Of a stretch of DNA of 64,000 nt, positions 9,714 through 18,275 are shown piece by piece. The position numbers were made by a program, and so were the translations under genes. The stretch comes from Alphaproteobacteria bacterium (GTDB lineage: Bacteria; Pseudomonadota; Alphaproteobacteria; Micavibrionales; Micavibrionaceae), in assembly GCA_002690045.1 (NCBI GenBank), contig NZDE01000011.1, positions 1-64,000 on the forward strand, given 5' to 3'. Under the pieces are notes generated by a model, which searched no databases, was not told the DNA's origin, and was given only the letters and a program-made list of their open reading frames with translations. Every line of letters begins with the position of its first letter. Position 1 is the first letter of the stretch.

Positions 9714-10117
9714 GTTTCAGCGAGCGCTTTAACACGTTCAACCATAGCATAAAAACCATTGCGCCGATTGGGCGATAAATGTGCCTCAAGTCCAAGCTGT
9801 CCAAAAACATCATTAATATCAGTGCTTTTTATCTCGGCTTTGCTTTGGCCACTGTAAACACACATGAGTACGGCGATGAGGCCACGGACGATTTTTGCAT
9901 CACTGTCGGCGATGAGCTGTAATTTACCTTCATCATTAAAATGGCCAACCATCCAGACTTTAGATGTACAGCCTTTGACAAAATTAATGTCATCTTTTAA
10001 GGCGTCATCCATTGGCGGCAATTGTTCGCCAAGGTCAATCAAATAGCCATAACGTTCTTCCCAATCATCAAAGAATCCAAAATTCTCGATTAGTTCATCG
10101 GTGTTAGGCAAAGTCAT
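9710..10117 (-). CDS. sufE: SufE, cysteine desulfuration protein
   Basis: 135-aa sulfur acceptor that takes persulfide sulfur from SufS for Fe-S cluster assembly. The acceptor cysteine lies in FVKGCTSKVWMVGHF, and the Arg-rich C-terminal segment (HLSPNRRNGFYAMVERVKALA) is typical. The ATG at 10117 is chosen because GGAG lies 7 bases upstream; a GTG at 10141 would add 8 residues. It is unlinked to the suf operon at 48-56 kb, a common alphaproteobacterial arrangement. Confidence 0.93.
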   Translation of the reverse strand: MTLPNTDELIENFGFFDDWEERYGYLIDLGEQLPPMDDALKDDINFVKGCTSKVWMVGHFNDEGKLQLIADSDAKIVRGLIAVLMCVYSGQSKAEIKSTDINDVFGQLGLEAHLSPNRRNGFYAMVERVKALAET

Positions 10118-10339
10118 TTTAATACTCCAGTTTATAGGCACATGTGCTTCAACAGCTTTGTTTTATAAAATTTCAGAGATTATTCAAGGATATCTTTAAA
10201 AAAACAAGTAAAAGCCTTGCGCTTCGGACAAATCATTGGCAAATTGATCATATAAGTCGATTTTATCTTTTCGATTTTCGACCTATATCACTTTATATGT
10301 ACTAAACGAAATCAAGTAACTTCTAGGAATAATGCGACA

Positions 10340-11650
10340 ATGAGCAAGTCCGAATCTGATTCAAAAAACACACTCTACTGTTCTTTCTGTGGAAAGAGCC
10401 AACATGAAGTGCGCAAATTAATTGCGGGACCGAATGTTTTTATCTGTAACGAGTGTGTTGAACTCTGTATGGATATCATCCGTGAGGAAGATAAAACACA
10501 GCTAATAAGCGGTGGCGGCGATGGTAAAGTTCCGTCTCCATCTGAAATTAAAGCAGTACTTGATGACTATGTTATTGGTCAGGCTCGTGCGAAGCGTGTT
10601 CTTTCTGTTGCGGTTCATAACCACTATAAGCGTTTGGAACATGGTGCAACTGGCTCAGGCAGTGAAATTGAGCTTTCAAAATCAAACATCTTGCTTGTTG
10701 GTCCAACAGGTTGTGGTAAGACCCTTTTGGCGTCTACCCTTGCAAAAATTATTGATGTGCCATTTACAATGGCGGATGCCACAACATTGACCGAAGCTGG
10801 TTATGTTGGTGAAGATGTTGAAAACATTGTTTTGAAACTTCTGCAAGCATCTGATTATAACGTAGAGCGCGCACAGCGCGGTATTGTCTATATCGATGAG
10901 ATTGATAAGATTTCTCGTAAATCTGATAACCCATCTATTACACGTGACGTATCTGGTGAAGGTGTTCAGCAGGCACTATTGAAATTGATGGAAGGTACAG
11001 TTGCCTCTGTTCCGCCGCAAGGTGGCCGTAAGCACCCACAGCAAGAATTCCTACAAGTTGACACAGTAAATATTCTATTCATTTGTGGCGGTGCATTTGC
11101 GGGTATTGATAAAATTATCTCTGACCGTGGCCGTGACACAACAATTGGTTTTGGTGCTGATGTCCTTGGTCCTGATGAGCGCCGTGTTGGTGAGCTTCTG
11201 GGCGAGCTTGAGCCAGAAGATCTTCTGCGCTTTGGTTTGATTCCTGAATTTATTGGTCGTTTGCCAGTTATTGCTACACTCGAAGACTTAGATGAAGACG
11301 CATTGGTGCAAATTCTTACTGAGCCTAAGAACGCATTGGTTAAGCAATATAAACGCTTATTCTCACTTGAGGATACTGAGCTTACATTTACTGATGATGC
11401 GCTTACCGCAATTGCTAAAGAGGCTATTGCACGTAAAACTGGGGCACGTGGCTTGCGCTCTATTCTTGAGACAATGCTTCTTGATACAATGTTTGAGCTT
11501 CCTGATATTGAAGGGCTTAATGAAGTTGTTGTTGAAGAGGCAACAGTAAAAGATAAAGAAAAGCCAAAATACGTCATAAGTAAAACAAAAAAGAAGAAAA
11601 AAGATGATGACGATGGTGATGATGATAAGAAAGAGAAAAAGAAAGCATAA
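10340..11650 (+). CDS. clpX: ClpX, ATP-dependent Clp protease ATPase subunit
   Basis: 436-aa AAA+ unfoldase feeding substrates to ClpP. The N-terminal zinc finger has Cys14, Cys17, Cys36 and Cys39. The Walker A motif is GPTGCGKT, Walker B is [10 protein letters not shown], and the substrate-pore loop region and GARGLRSI sensor 2 are present. The C-terminus is an unusual Lys/Asp-rich tail (about 20 residues). clpP is not adjacent, unlike the usual clpP-clpX order; it may lie elsewhere. An intrinsic terminator follows at 11677. Confidence 0.97.
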   Translation: MSKSESDSKNTLYCSFCGKSQHEVRKLIAGPNVFICNECVELCMDIIREEDKTQLISGGGDGKVPSPSEIKAVLDDYVIGQARAKRVLSVAVHNHYKRLEHGATGSGSEIELSKSNILLVGPTGCGKTLLASTLAKIIDVPFTMADATTLTEAGYVGEDVENIVLKLLQASDYNVERAQRGIVYIDEIDKISRKSDNPSITRDVSGEGVQQALLKLMEGTVASVPPQGGRKHPQQEFLQVDTVNILFICGGAFAGIDKIISDRGRDTTIGFGADVLGPDERRVGELLGELEPEDLLRFGLIPEFIGRLPVIATLEDLDEDALVQILTEPKNALVKQYKRLFSLEDTELTFTDDALTAIAKEAIARKTGARGLRSILETMLLDTMFELPDIEGLNEVVVEEATVKDKEKPKYVISKTKKKKKDDDDGDDDKKEKKKA

Positions 11651-11676
11651 AGATTTTTCTTGGTGATTTAATAGGA

Positions 11677-11708
11677 AAGCCCTCATAATAGTATGTGAGG
11701 GCTTTTTT
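11677..11708 (+). terminator. Intrinsic terminator of clpX
   Basis: A GC-rich stem (AGCCCTCA paired with TGAGGGCT) with a short AT loop is followed by a run of six T. It lies 27 bases after the clpX stop codon and before the LD-carboxypeptidase gene. Confidence 0.85.
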
Positions 11709-11730
11709 GCATTAAAAGAAAATAAAAAAC

Positions 11731-12645
11731 ATGGGGCGTAACATTTATAGACCTATTCGCGATAAAAAAATCGGTATATTTGCACCGTCTTCACGCATTG
11801 ACCAAGTAAGGTTTAATGAAGGCGTGGAGCTTTTGCACAATTTCGGCTTTGAAACTGTTGTTTCAGAACAGTGCTATTTAGAACTTGGGCAAAGCGCAGG
11901 TTCGCATGAAGAAAAACTTGATGCTTTGCATGGTTTGCTGTCTGATAATTCCGTTGGTATGATTATGGCTGCGGGCGGTGGTAATCGCGTCTTCCACATA
12001 TTAAATAGTATTAATTATGACGGTTATGACTTAACAGATAAGTTTTACTGCGGGTATAGCGACTCCACGGCACTTCTGTCTAGTTTTTATACAAAAAAGT
12101 CTATGTATGGCATATATGGCCCAATGGTGCAGAACCTGCCTAACTTAACGCCTGAGGATTTAGTTTATTTTATAGAATTAATATCTGGTAACGCCTGTGA
12201 CTATGATTTTGAAGAACATGCAGTCGTTTTAAAGCAAGGTACATCAACAGGGCACTTAATTGGCGGTACACTATCAATGTTACCATGTTTAACAGGCACA
12301 GATTATTTGCCTAAAATTGACGGACATATATTGTATATTGAAGACTGCAATGAAGAATTAAGCCGTATTGATCGTATGCTTGCGCATTTAAAAAGTGCCC
12401 TGCCCTTTGACCGATTGGGCGGGCTTATCATTGGACAGTTTAAAAACTTAACAGATACAGGGCGTCCTTTCGGCTTTTCCTTAGAGGACATTATCAGTGA
12501 GCATATTGATGTTATTAATGGCCCAGTTGTTATTAATGCGCCTATAGGCCACGGCAACCGTATGAAAGCGCTGCCTTTCGGTGTTAAAGCAACATTAAAT
12601 GCGAATGATAAAAAACCACATTTAATTTTTAATTTAGAAAATTAA
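11731..12645 (+). CDS. S66-family LD-carboxypeptidase
   Basis: 304-aa serine peptidase of the S66 family, which trims murein tetrapeptides (LdcA) or cleaves microcin C (MccF). The nucleophile serine lies in CGYSDSTALL (Ser110), the acidic residue in LYIEDCNEE, and the histidine in APIGHGNRMKALPFG. Arrangement and length match LdcA. There is no signal peptide, as expected for the cytoplasmic murein-recycling enzyme. There is no clear ribosome-binding site. It converges with the NTF2-like gene, overlapping by 4 bases. Confidence 0.88.
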   Translation: MGRNIYRPIRDKKIGIFAPSSRIDQVRFNEGVELLHNFGFETVVSEQCYLELGQSAGSHEEKLDALHGLLSDNSVGMIMAAGGGNRVFHILNSINYDGYDLTDKFYCGYSDSTALLSSFYTKKSMYGIYGPMVQNLPNLTPEDLVYFIELISGNACDYDFEEHAVVLKQGTSTGHLIGGTLSMLPCLTGTDYLPKIDGHILYIEDCNEELSRIDRMLAHLKSALPFDRLGGLIIGQFKNLTDTGRPFGFSLEDIISEHIDVINGPVVINAPIGHGNRMKALPFGVKATLNANDKKPHLIFNLEN

Positions 12646-13085
12646 CCAAAAATCTTTTTCTTACCTTTGCTGAAAAGCCAGCGCATTAATGGGTGTGCTG
12701 CCCAAATAGTGGATGCAGAATCCCAGAAATCGTCTTGGGCGATTATGATATTGTTATGATCAAAGGTAATTTCGCTCATACCTTCTAGTGAAGCCATATC
12801 ATCATGCAAGCGGATATGCCATTTAATATAGACCTTATAATCATTTGTATTGCTGTATAAAACATCTGAAACAGTAACTTTCAGTCGTTCGGCAGAGCTA
12901 CACAGAGTCCTTAACAGTTGTTTGCGTTGATCTAGGCTGCCTTGTATGAAGAATGGATCTTTAAAGCTAGCTGCCGGGGATATATGTTTGTCAATTAATG
13001 GCAAGTTGCGAAGCGACATACGCTCAAGGAAGCTTTTATATTCAATTACAGCTCTAACGAGCGCTTTATTTGGCTCTTTTTTCAT
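12642..13085 (-). CDS. SnoaL/NTF2-like family protein
   Basis: 147-aa protein with a single NTF2-like cone fold suggested by the pattern: an N-terminal helix, a segment SFKDPFFIQGSLDQRKQLLRTL, beta strands (LKVTVSDVLYSN, YKVYIKWHIRL) and SEITFDHNNIIIAQDDFWD. Such alphaproteobacterial proteins match nuclear transport factor 2 or SnoaL-like models, and no enzyme activity can be assigned. The basic C-terminus (SKGKKKIFG) is notable. Confidence 0.65.
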   Translation of the reverse strand: MKKEPNKALVRAVIEYKSFLERMSLRNLPLIDKHISPAASFKDPFFIQGSLDQRKQLLRTLCSSAERLKVTVSDVLYSNTNDYKVYIKWHIRLHDDMASLEGMSEITFDHNNIIIAQDDFWDSASTIWAAHPLMRWLFSKGKKKIFG

Positions 13086-13178
13086 TTCGTTAACTAAACT
13101 TGGTTATCATCACTTGAAATTAATTTTGTTTCATCTTATTTATAACGCGCGAATATAGGTCAATAAAGAGATAATATT

Positions 13179-13523
13179 ATGACGTTTGTTGTTACTGATA
13201 TATGTATTAACTGTAAATACACTGACTGTGTAGAGGTTTGTCCAGTGGATTGCTTCTATGAAGGGGAAAATATGCTCGTCATCCATCCTGATGAATGTAT
13301 CGATTGCGGCGTATGTGAGCCAGAATGCCCTATTGACGCAATTGTCCCTGATATGGATGAAAAGGCCGAAGAGTTTTTAGAGCTTAACCGTAAATATTCT
13401 GAAGAAGCAAATTGGCCGGTTCTGACAATCAAGAAAGATGCGCTACCTGAAGCGGAAAAATATAAAAATGTTGAGAATAAATATCCTGAATTTTTCTCAG
13501 AAGAACCTGGTGAAGGTGATTAA
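13179..13523 (+). CDS. fdxA: FdxA-type 7Fe ferredoxin
   Basis: 114-aa electron carrier. The first cluster motif is [17 protein letters not shown] (for the 3Fe-4S site and one ligand of the other cluster), and the second is [14 protein letters not shown] (4Fe-4S). The C-terminal extension ([21 protein letters not shown]) is typical of FdxA. It sits just upstream of carD, an arrangement I regard as common in alphaproteobacteria. The ribosome-binding site is AAAGAGATAATATT. Confidence 0.95.
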   Translation: MTFVVTDICINCKYTDCVEVCPVDCFYEGENMLVIHPDECIDCGVCEPECPIDAIVPDMDEKAEEFLELNRKYSEEANWPVLTIKKDALPEAEKYKNVENKYPEFFSEEPGEGD

Positions 13524-13830
13524 GGTCGCCTAGTTTATGGGGCCCACCATATTTAACATATTGTTATTTCTTGTAAAATTACGTGTGAATTTTTTCGTTG
13601 AAAATTGACCGTTTTTTTGGTATGGTAACAATCATTGCTAACCGAAAAGCTTTTGCATAATACCTCTCGGTCGACGTATTATCAACCACTTAAGGCTGTT
13701 TTTTAATAAACTGCTTTAAGCAAGTTCGCAATACTGCAATATCAATATAGCAAATTATTTTTGTGGGTATTTTCACAAATACTCAACAAGGATGTTTTGC
13801 GCTAGCGAGAAGTAACGAGGTACTAAAAAC
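13524..13830. other. Intergenic region fdxA-carD
   Basis: 307 bases without a gene. It holds a candidate carD promoter near 13605-13632 and an imperfect hairpin (CTTAAGGC with GCTTTAAG, about 13688-13720) in the probable long carD leader. No ORF with a ribosome-binding site is seen, and no strong terminator follows fdxA, so read-through into carD is possible. Confidence 0.5.
13605..13632 (+). promoter_or_regulatory. Candidate carD promoter
   Basis: A TTGACC -35 hexamer at 13605-13610 is followed after 16 bases by AACAAT (13627-13632) as a weak -10. This would give a 5' leader of almost 190 bases before carD. The -10 matches only four of six consensus positions. Confidence 0.4.
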
Positions 13831-14391
13831 ATGGCAAATAATCAAGCAAGTTTTAAAGAAGGTGATTACGTAGTATACCCAGCACATGGTGTAGGTCAAA
13901 TTGAGGGTATTGAAACACAAACAATTGGCGGTGCGGAAATCATGCTATACGCAATTTCCTTTGAAAAAGACCGCATGCGTTTAAAAGTTCCTGTCTTTAA
14001 GGCTGCCAATGCCGGTTTGCGTCGTCTAAGTACGCATGAGCGTATGAAAGACGCACTAAACACGCTCGAAGGCCGTGCACGTATTCGCCGTACAATGTGG
14101 TCACGTCGCGCACAAGAATATGAAACAAAGATTAACTCAGGCGACCCTGTGTCTATCGCAGAAGTTTTGCGTGACCTTAAGCGCCGTACAGCGGATAGCG
14201 AACAGTCTTACAGTGAGCGTCAAATTTATCAATCAGCGCTAGAACGTCTTGCACGTGAAGTTGCTGCCCTTGAGAGTATCACAGAAGAGCAAGCATCACT
14301 TCGCCTAGAAGAAATCATGGGTGTTCCGCAGTTGGTTAATGAATTTGACCTTGATGATGATATCGAGGAAGAAGAAAAAGAAGCTGCATAA
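13831..14391 (+). CDS. carD: CarD-family transcription regulator
   Basis: 186-aa RNA polymerase-binding regulator. The N-terminal RNAP-interaction domain begins FKEGDYVVYPAHGVGQIEGIETQ and continues with ISFEKDRMRLKVPVFKAANAGLRRLST. The helical C-terminal domain, which contacts promoter DNA in the family, covers about residues 75-165, and an acidic tail (EFDLDDDIEEEEKEAA) ends the protein. It is followed by a strong intrinsic terminator at 14423. Confidence 0.95.
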   Translation: MANNQASFKEGDYVVYPAHGVGQIEGIETQTIGGAEIMLYAISFEKDRMRLKVPVFKAANAGLRRLSTHERMKDALNTLEGRARIRRTMWSRRAQEYETKINSGDPVSIAEVLRDLKRRTADSEQSYSERQIYQSALERLAREVAALESITEEQASLRLEEIMGVPQLVNEFDLDDDIEEEEKEAA

Positions 14392-14422
14392 ATGCAATTT
14401 TGTCTATGATTTTATGGTTTTT

Positions 14423-14454
14423 AAAAGCACCGCCTAGTTTCGGTGCTTTTTTTA
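14423..14454 (+). terminator. Intrinsic terminator of carD
   Basis: A perfect 10-bp stem, AAAAGCACCG with CGGTGCTTTT, encloses an 8-base loop and is followed by a T run. It begins about 30 bases after the carD stop codon. Confidence 0.92.
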
Positions 14455-14508
14455 TTGCTATTTTTTAGCAATCAAATTATACATAAAAAAAATACATTGG
14501 GAGGCATC

Positions 14509-14841
14509 ATGAAATATAATGAAGATTTAAGAGTACTAGCAGGAATAGCTGGTGTTGGCGCGTGTTTAGCTTGGCCAATAACTGCGGCTTCAATGCTTGT
14601 TGGTGGCTATGTTGGCTATAAAGTGTCAGATAAAATAGCACAAAAAGTGTACGGGCCGCGTGATGTTGGTGGCGTATTCCCAGCTGCAGCTCTTGTACTT
14701 TCGATGACGTTTGCTTCGGCGGGATTAGCAACATATGGCGCTCATACAGCTTTGGAAAAGCTTGAAGAAGCTGAACCAACACAAAAAACCTCGCAGCCTG
14801 TGGTGCAAGTTAGCCCTGCATATAACCATCAGCTTACATAG
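14509..14841 (+). CDS. Small membrane protein with glycine-rich helices
   Basis: 110-aa hypothetical protein. The start at 14509 has a strong GGGAGG site 4 bases upstream, so the longer frame from 14443 is rejected. Two hydrophobic segments (about residues 9-40 with GIAGVGACLAWPITAA and GGYVGYKV, and about 55-80) are rich in small residues, like a glycine-zipper membrane protein. The C-terminal 25 residues are polar. I see no family assignment. Confidence 0.6.
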   Translation: MKYNEDLRVLAGIAGVGACLAWPITAASMLVGGYVGYKVSDKIAQKVYGPRDVGGVFPAAALVLSMTFASAGLATYGAHTALEKLEEAEPTQKTSQPVVQVSPAYNHQLT

Positions 14842-14920
14842 GCTGTATTTTATGATATAGTTTTAGAAGTGCGGATTCTTTCTGTCCGTATTTCATTTCT
14901 TACTCAAAACTATCTCTTAT

Positions 14921-15772
14921 ATGTGCTATTGCCGCAGTAACAAAGATTCAATCGTTAATATAAATGCCCGTGGACGCATTTGGGCAATACCTGCCCTGCA
15001 CGCAAATATTAATGCCTTGGTAAATATTCACGATCAGCTATTAGAGCATTTTGAAGCTGGTGATAAAATTATATATTTGGGTAATTACACTGGTCACGGT
15101 GACGCGCCTGTAGAAACCTTAAATGAGATTTTAACTTTCCGCCGCTTGATTTTGTCATTTAGCGGAGTTTTCCCGAATGATCTAGTTTACCTGCGCGGCG
15201 CACAGGAAGAAATATTTGAAAAATTATGGCAGCTACATTTTGCGCCAGATGCTGAAAAAGTCCTTGTCTGGATGCTTGGTAATGGGCTGTCCCCTACTTT
15301 GCAGGCTTGTGGCATTGACCCGCATGATGCGATAAATGCTGTTCGTTACGGTTCAAATTACATGTCGCAGTGGATAAACAAGACCCGCCGTACCATCCGC
15401 TCCAAGGTCGTGTACGATGAATTTTTTATTAATATGAAGCGTGCTGCTACAGCGTCTTATACGGAATATAACCAAGATGATGGGCAAGACCATCAATATC
15501 GCCTGTTGTTTGTTAATGCCGGCCTGTCTCCTGACAAGATTTTAAATGATCAGGCAGATGCTTTTTGGTGGGGCGGTGATGTGTTTGATAAGCTAAAAGA
15601 TCCCTATGAGGATTTTGATGTTGTTCTTCGTGGGTATGACCCTAAGCATCGCGGTATATATATTCGTAAACATTTTGCGACTTTAGATAATGGCAATGGC
15701 TTCGGTGGAGATTTAATCTGCGCGGCTGTAGGGCATAAAGGCGATATACTGCATTATTTAGAAGCAGCATAA
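14921..15772 (+). CDS. Degenerate PPP-type metallophosphoesterase (pseudophosphatase)
   Basis: 283-aa protein whose layout follows bacterial Ser/Thr protein phosphatases, but with the metal ligands replaced. Expected GDIHGN reads PALHAN; expected GDYxDRG reads GNYTGHG; expected RGNHE reads RGAQE; expected HAG reads NAG (FVNAGLSPD); expected GHT reads RGYDP. Only the first-motif His survives. The rest of the scaffold (YLGNYTGHGDAPVETL, DNGNGFGGDLICAAV) is retained, so the fold is likely kept while catalysis is probably lost. It lies 107 bases upstream of rpoH in the same orientation. A regulatory or binding role is inference. Confidence 0.7.
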   Translation: MCYCRSNKDSIVNINARGRIWAIPALHANINALVNIHDQLLEHFEAGDKIIYLGNYTGHGDAPVETLNEILTFRRLILSFSGVFPNDLVYLRGAQEEIFEKLWQLHFAPDAEKVLVWMLGNGLSPTLQACGIDPHDAINAVRYGSNYMSQWINKTRRTIRSKVVYDEFFINMKRAATASYTEYNQDDGQDHQYRLLFVNAGLSPDKILNDQADAFWWGGDVFDKLKDPYEDFDVVLRGYDPKHRGIYIRKHFATLDNGNGFGGDLICAAVGHKGDILHYLEAA

Positions 15773-15879
15773 AATAAATTCCTAAAATTTTATCTTTTTT
15801 ATGATCCAAATGTGAAGGGTCTGCGTATCCATGTACGTATATATAATAAAATGTATAAATTTTAAAAGGGATACCAGAC

Positions 15880-16770
15880 ATGAGCCATATTGATGATCCG
15901 TTCACACAGAAGGCGAACCTTGCATATATTAAGGATTCTATGGAAGCGCCGATGCTTTCGCGTGAGGAAGAGGAAGCCCTTGCTAAAGCATGGGTAGAAG
16001 ATAGAGACCAAAAGGCTATGCACAAAATAGTAAATGCCCACCGTAGACTTGTTGTGTCTATGGCGAATAAGTTTAAAAATTATGGTCTACCACTCGGGGA
16101 CTTGATCCAAGAAGGTAATATAGGTTTGATGCAGGCCGTTGAGCGTTTTGACATTGAAAAAGAAGTGCGCTTTTCAACATATGCGACATGGTGGATACGA
16201 TCAACCATTCAAGATTATGTGCTGCGTAACTGGTCAATTGTGCGTACGGGTACAACTGCCGCACAGAAGTCCCTATTTTTTAATCTTCGCCGTTTAAAAG
16301 CGCAAATAGACAGTCAAGATAACTTCAATGATGCACTTACTTCTGAAGACGTGAACTTTATTGCTGACGAACTTGGTGTTGAGGTGAGAGATGTTGAACA
16401 TATGAATGGTCGTATGAGTGGCGGTGATCAGTCGCTTAATAGCCAGATTAATGATGAAACACGTGAAGAGTGGCAAAACTTCTTAGCTGATGACGGGCCT
16501 ACGCCTGAAGATGTTGTTACGCATATGAAAGACAGTAAAAGTCGTTCTGAATGGCTAAACAGCGCAATGCGTATGTTAAATGACCGTGAAAAACAAATTA
16601 TTCGTGACCGTTATTTACGCTATGAAACGGTAACTTTAGAAACACTTGGCGATCAACTCGGTATAAGTAAAGAGCGCGTACGCCAAATTGAAAAACGTGC
16701 AATGGAAAAGCTAAAAATAAATTTAGAAACATCCGTTGAAAACCCAAGTGATTATTATAGCTTAATGTAA
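15880..16770 (+). CDS. rpoH: RNA polymerase sigma-32 factor RpoH
   Basis: 296-aa heat-shock sigma factor. Region 2 includes LVVSMANKFKNYGLPLGDLIQEGNIGLMQAVERFD and FSTYATWWIRSTIQDYVLRNWSIV. The RpoH box is present as QKSLFFNLRRLK, which separates it from RpoD and stationary-phase factors. Region 4 ends with a helix-turn-helix (TLETLGDQLGISKERVRQIEKRAMEKL). AAAAGGG lies upstream of the start. A terminator follows at 16801. Alphaproteobacteria often carry more than one rpoH; I cannot tell which this is. Confidence 0.95.
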   Translation: MSHIDDPFTQKANLAYIKDSMEAPMLSREEEEALAKAWVEDRDQKAMHKIVNAHRRLVVSMANKFKNYGLPLGDLIQEGNIGLMQAVERFDIEKEVRFSTYATWWIRSTIQDYVLRNWSIVRTGTTAAQKSLFFNLRRLKAQIDSQDNFNDALTSEDVNFIADELGVEVRDVEHMNGRMSGGDQSLNSQINDETREEWQNFLADDGPTPEDVVTHMKDSKSRSEWLNSAMRMLNDREKQIIRDRYLRYETVTLETLGDQLGISKERVRQIEKRAMEKLKINLETSVENPSDYYSLM

Positions 16771-16800
16771 GAACGGGTTAATCCCCCTCACCTAGAGCCT

Positions 16801-16836
16801 AACGCTAACGCATTGAACCGCGTTAGCGTTTTTTTA
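16801..16836 (+). terminator. Intrinsic terminator of rpoH
   Basis: A perfect 11-bp stem, AACGCTAACGC with GCGTTAGCGTT, and an 8-base loop are followed by a run of T. It ends at the 3' edge of the convergent 270-aa gene. The opposite strand lacks a T run, so termination is mainly for the plus strand. Confidence 0.92.
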
Positions 16837-17649
16837 TTATATAATCGGTTCTAAATAAAAAATCGCAATGGCTCTATTTTCTTTTTTATTATGGCTGTGC
16901 ATTGGAGCGCTATGACATAGCGGAATATGTGGCCATGCTGCACATGGGAAGATAGATAATGATAGCGCGCCCCCGTTCCAAGCTTTTACATTAGATGGCA
17001 CAGAATCCCGCATTAAATAGCGGTACTGTTTAAGGGAATTACTTTTATAATCATCCATCACGCTTGCGTTCTTAATCGTATGTACATCATCATTCGCAAA
17101 GAATGCGGTTCCATATTCACTAAGGTTGCATATTGCTTTGGCAGCTTGGCCATGGAAGGCTGTATCCTTATATCGCTCTGTACGGTTTATGTCTGCGCCA
17201 TCAATATGGATATAATGCGCACGCTGCGTTGTATCAGCGCGTATTTCTAGCGTTAAGCTATGGTTTTGTGTCAAATCGAGGAACCCATTGCCCATTGTTG
17301 TGAGCATTTCTTTGTATTGCTCTTCAAGCGCGGCATTACGAAGCTTAATTGGTGTTTTCTTAGCTAAGCGCTGAAAATAATATTGAAGCTCTTCATTATA
17401 CTCATCACGTGTACGGCATGGATTAGTCGTTATGGATGGTAGTTTTTTTGCATTCACTAGAGATTGTAAATATTCACGCAGATTATTATAGGCTGCCTTA
17501 TCTGCAAAATAGTTACATACAGCTAAGTTGATCGGCGCCGTTTTAATAAGGCTCTCCGCTTTATGAATTTGGGATGAAAAATCACTATTATCGCATAGAG
17601 CCATATTGGACGGCAGCTTACTTATTGTTTTGCTGTTTATATATGTCAT
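16837..17649 (-). CDS. Unassigned 270-aa protein (possibly DUF1826-like)
   Basis: Soluble protein with no signal peptide. A His-x-Asp pair (AHYIHIDGADINRTERY, about residues 141-157) and a C-terminal histidine cluster (CHSAPMHSHNKKENRAIAIFYLEP) are spaced as in small non-haem iron or cupin-like folds, and the layout reminds me of the DUF1826 family. That assignment is weak. It is convergent with rpoH and 68 bases from the GNAT gene. Confidence 0.5.
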   Translation of the reverse strand: MTYINSKTISKLPSNMALCDNSDFSSQIHKAESLIKTAPINLAVCNYFADKAAYNNLREYLQSLVNAKKLPSITTNPCRTRDEYNEELQYYFQRLAKKTPIKLRNAALEEQYKEMLTTMGNGFLDLTQNHSLTLEIRADTTQRAHYIHIDGADINRTERYKDTAFHGQAAKAICNLSEYGTAFFANDDVHTIKNASVMDDYKSNSLKQYRYLMRDSVPSNVKAWNGGALSLSIFPCAAWPHIPLCHSAPMHSHNKKENRAIAIFYLEPII

Positions 17650-17717
17650 GCTTACAGGGCATCCCTATTCATTATTATGGGGGCACACTACAATAAGGGG
17701 CTGCGTTATGTCAATAT

Positions 17718-18197
17718 TTATAGATCTTTAATGAGCATCAAACATAAATCATCATCAACCTTATATGATTTACCGTGTTCTACAGGTATGCGGTCATATG
17801 TTACCCCATTACCGTCAACGTTATAACCGCGCGCAATATATATGCGCTGCGCTATAGCAAATTCGGGGCTTACACTTACGCTTATGCCAATTTGGTCTGC
17901 GCCGCGTTTTTTGGCTGTGTTTTCGCAATGGGTTATAAGCTTATCAGCCAATCCTTGGCGGCGGCATTCAGGCGCAATGTATAAATCCTGTATTTCAGGA
18001 ATGCCCAGGCGTTTATATAGCGCATATTTGGGCGCATAATTAAGTGTGACATAGCCACAAATTTGACCACTTTGCGATATGATATATAAATCACGCTCAC
18101 CACGTTCCATGGATGCAAAAATGTCTTCCCAGTCATTTGTTTGCAAATTCGTAAGGAAATCGTAATTTTTTCTTGTGGCGAGCGTAATTTCTGGCAT
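17718..18197 (-). CDS. GNAT-family N-acetyltransferase
   Basis: 159-aa acetyltransferase. The acetyl-CoA-binding motif A is clear: IQDLYIAPECRRQGLADKLITHCENTAKKRGADQIGISV, with the RRQGLA pyrophosphate loop. A following helix and AQRIYIARGYNVDG complete motif B. The substrate cannot be predicted. It is divergent from glyQS, with 78 bases between. Confidence 0.85.
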   Translation of the reverse strand: MPEITLATRKNYDFLTNLQTNDWEDIFASMERGERDLYIISQSGQICGYVTLNYAPKYALYKRLGIPEIQDLYIAPECRRQGLADKLITHCENTAKKRGADQIGISVSVSPEFAIAQRIYIARGYNVDGNGVTYDRIPVEHGKSYKVDDDLCLMLIKDL

Positions 18198-18275
18198 ATC
18201 GGCTATGGATTTTTATAATTCATCAGTTTATAAATATAGTCTTGTAATTTTAACCGAGAATATCAGGAAATACAA

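Noticed and set aside
10118-10141. GTG start extending SufE
   Set aside because: ATG at 10117 has a proper GGAG spacing and matches the usual SufE N-terminus.
10966-11577. 203-codon minus-strand frame within clpX
   Set aside because: Antisense of a conserved ClpX coding region; the product is low-complexity Ser-rich and has no ribosome-binding site.
15819-15847. TATAAT upstream of rpoH as a promoter
   Set aside because: There is a good -10 (15842-15847) but no -35 within 15-19 bases and no heat-shock promoter consensus; not strong enough to list.
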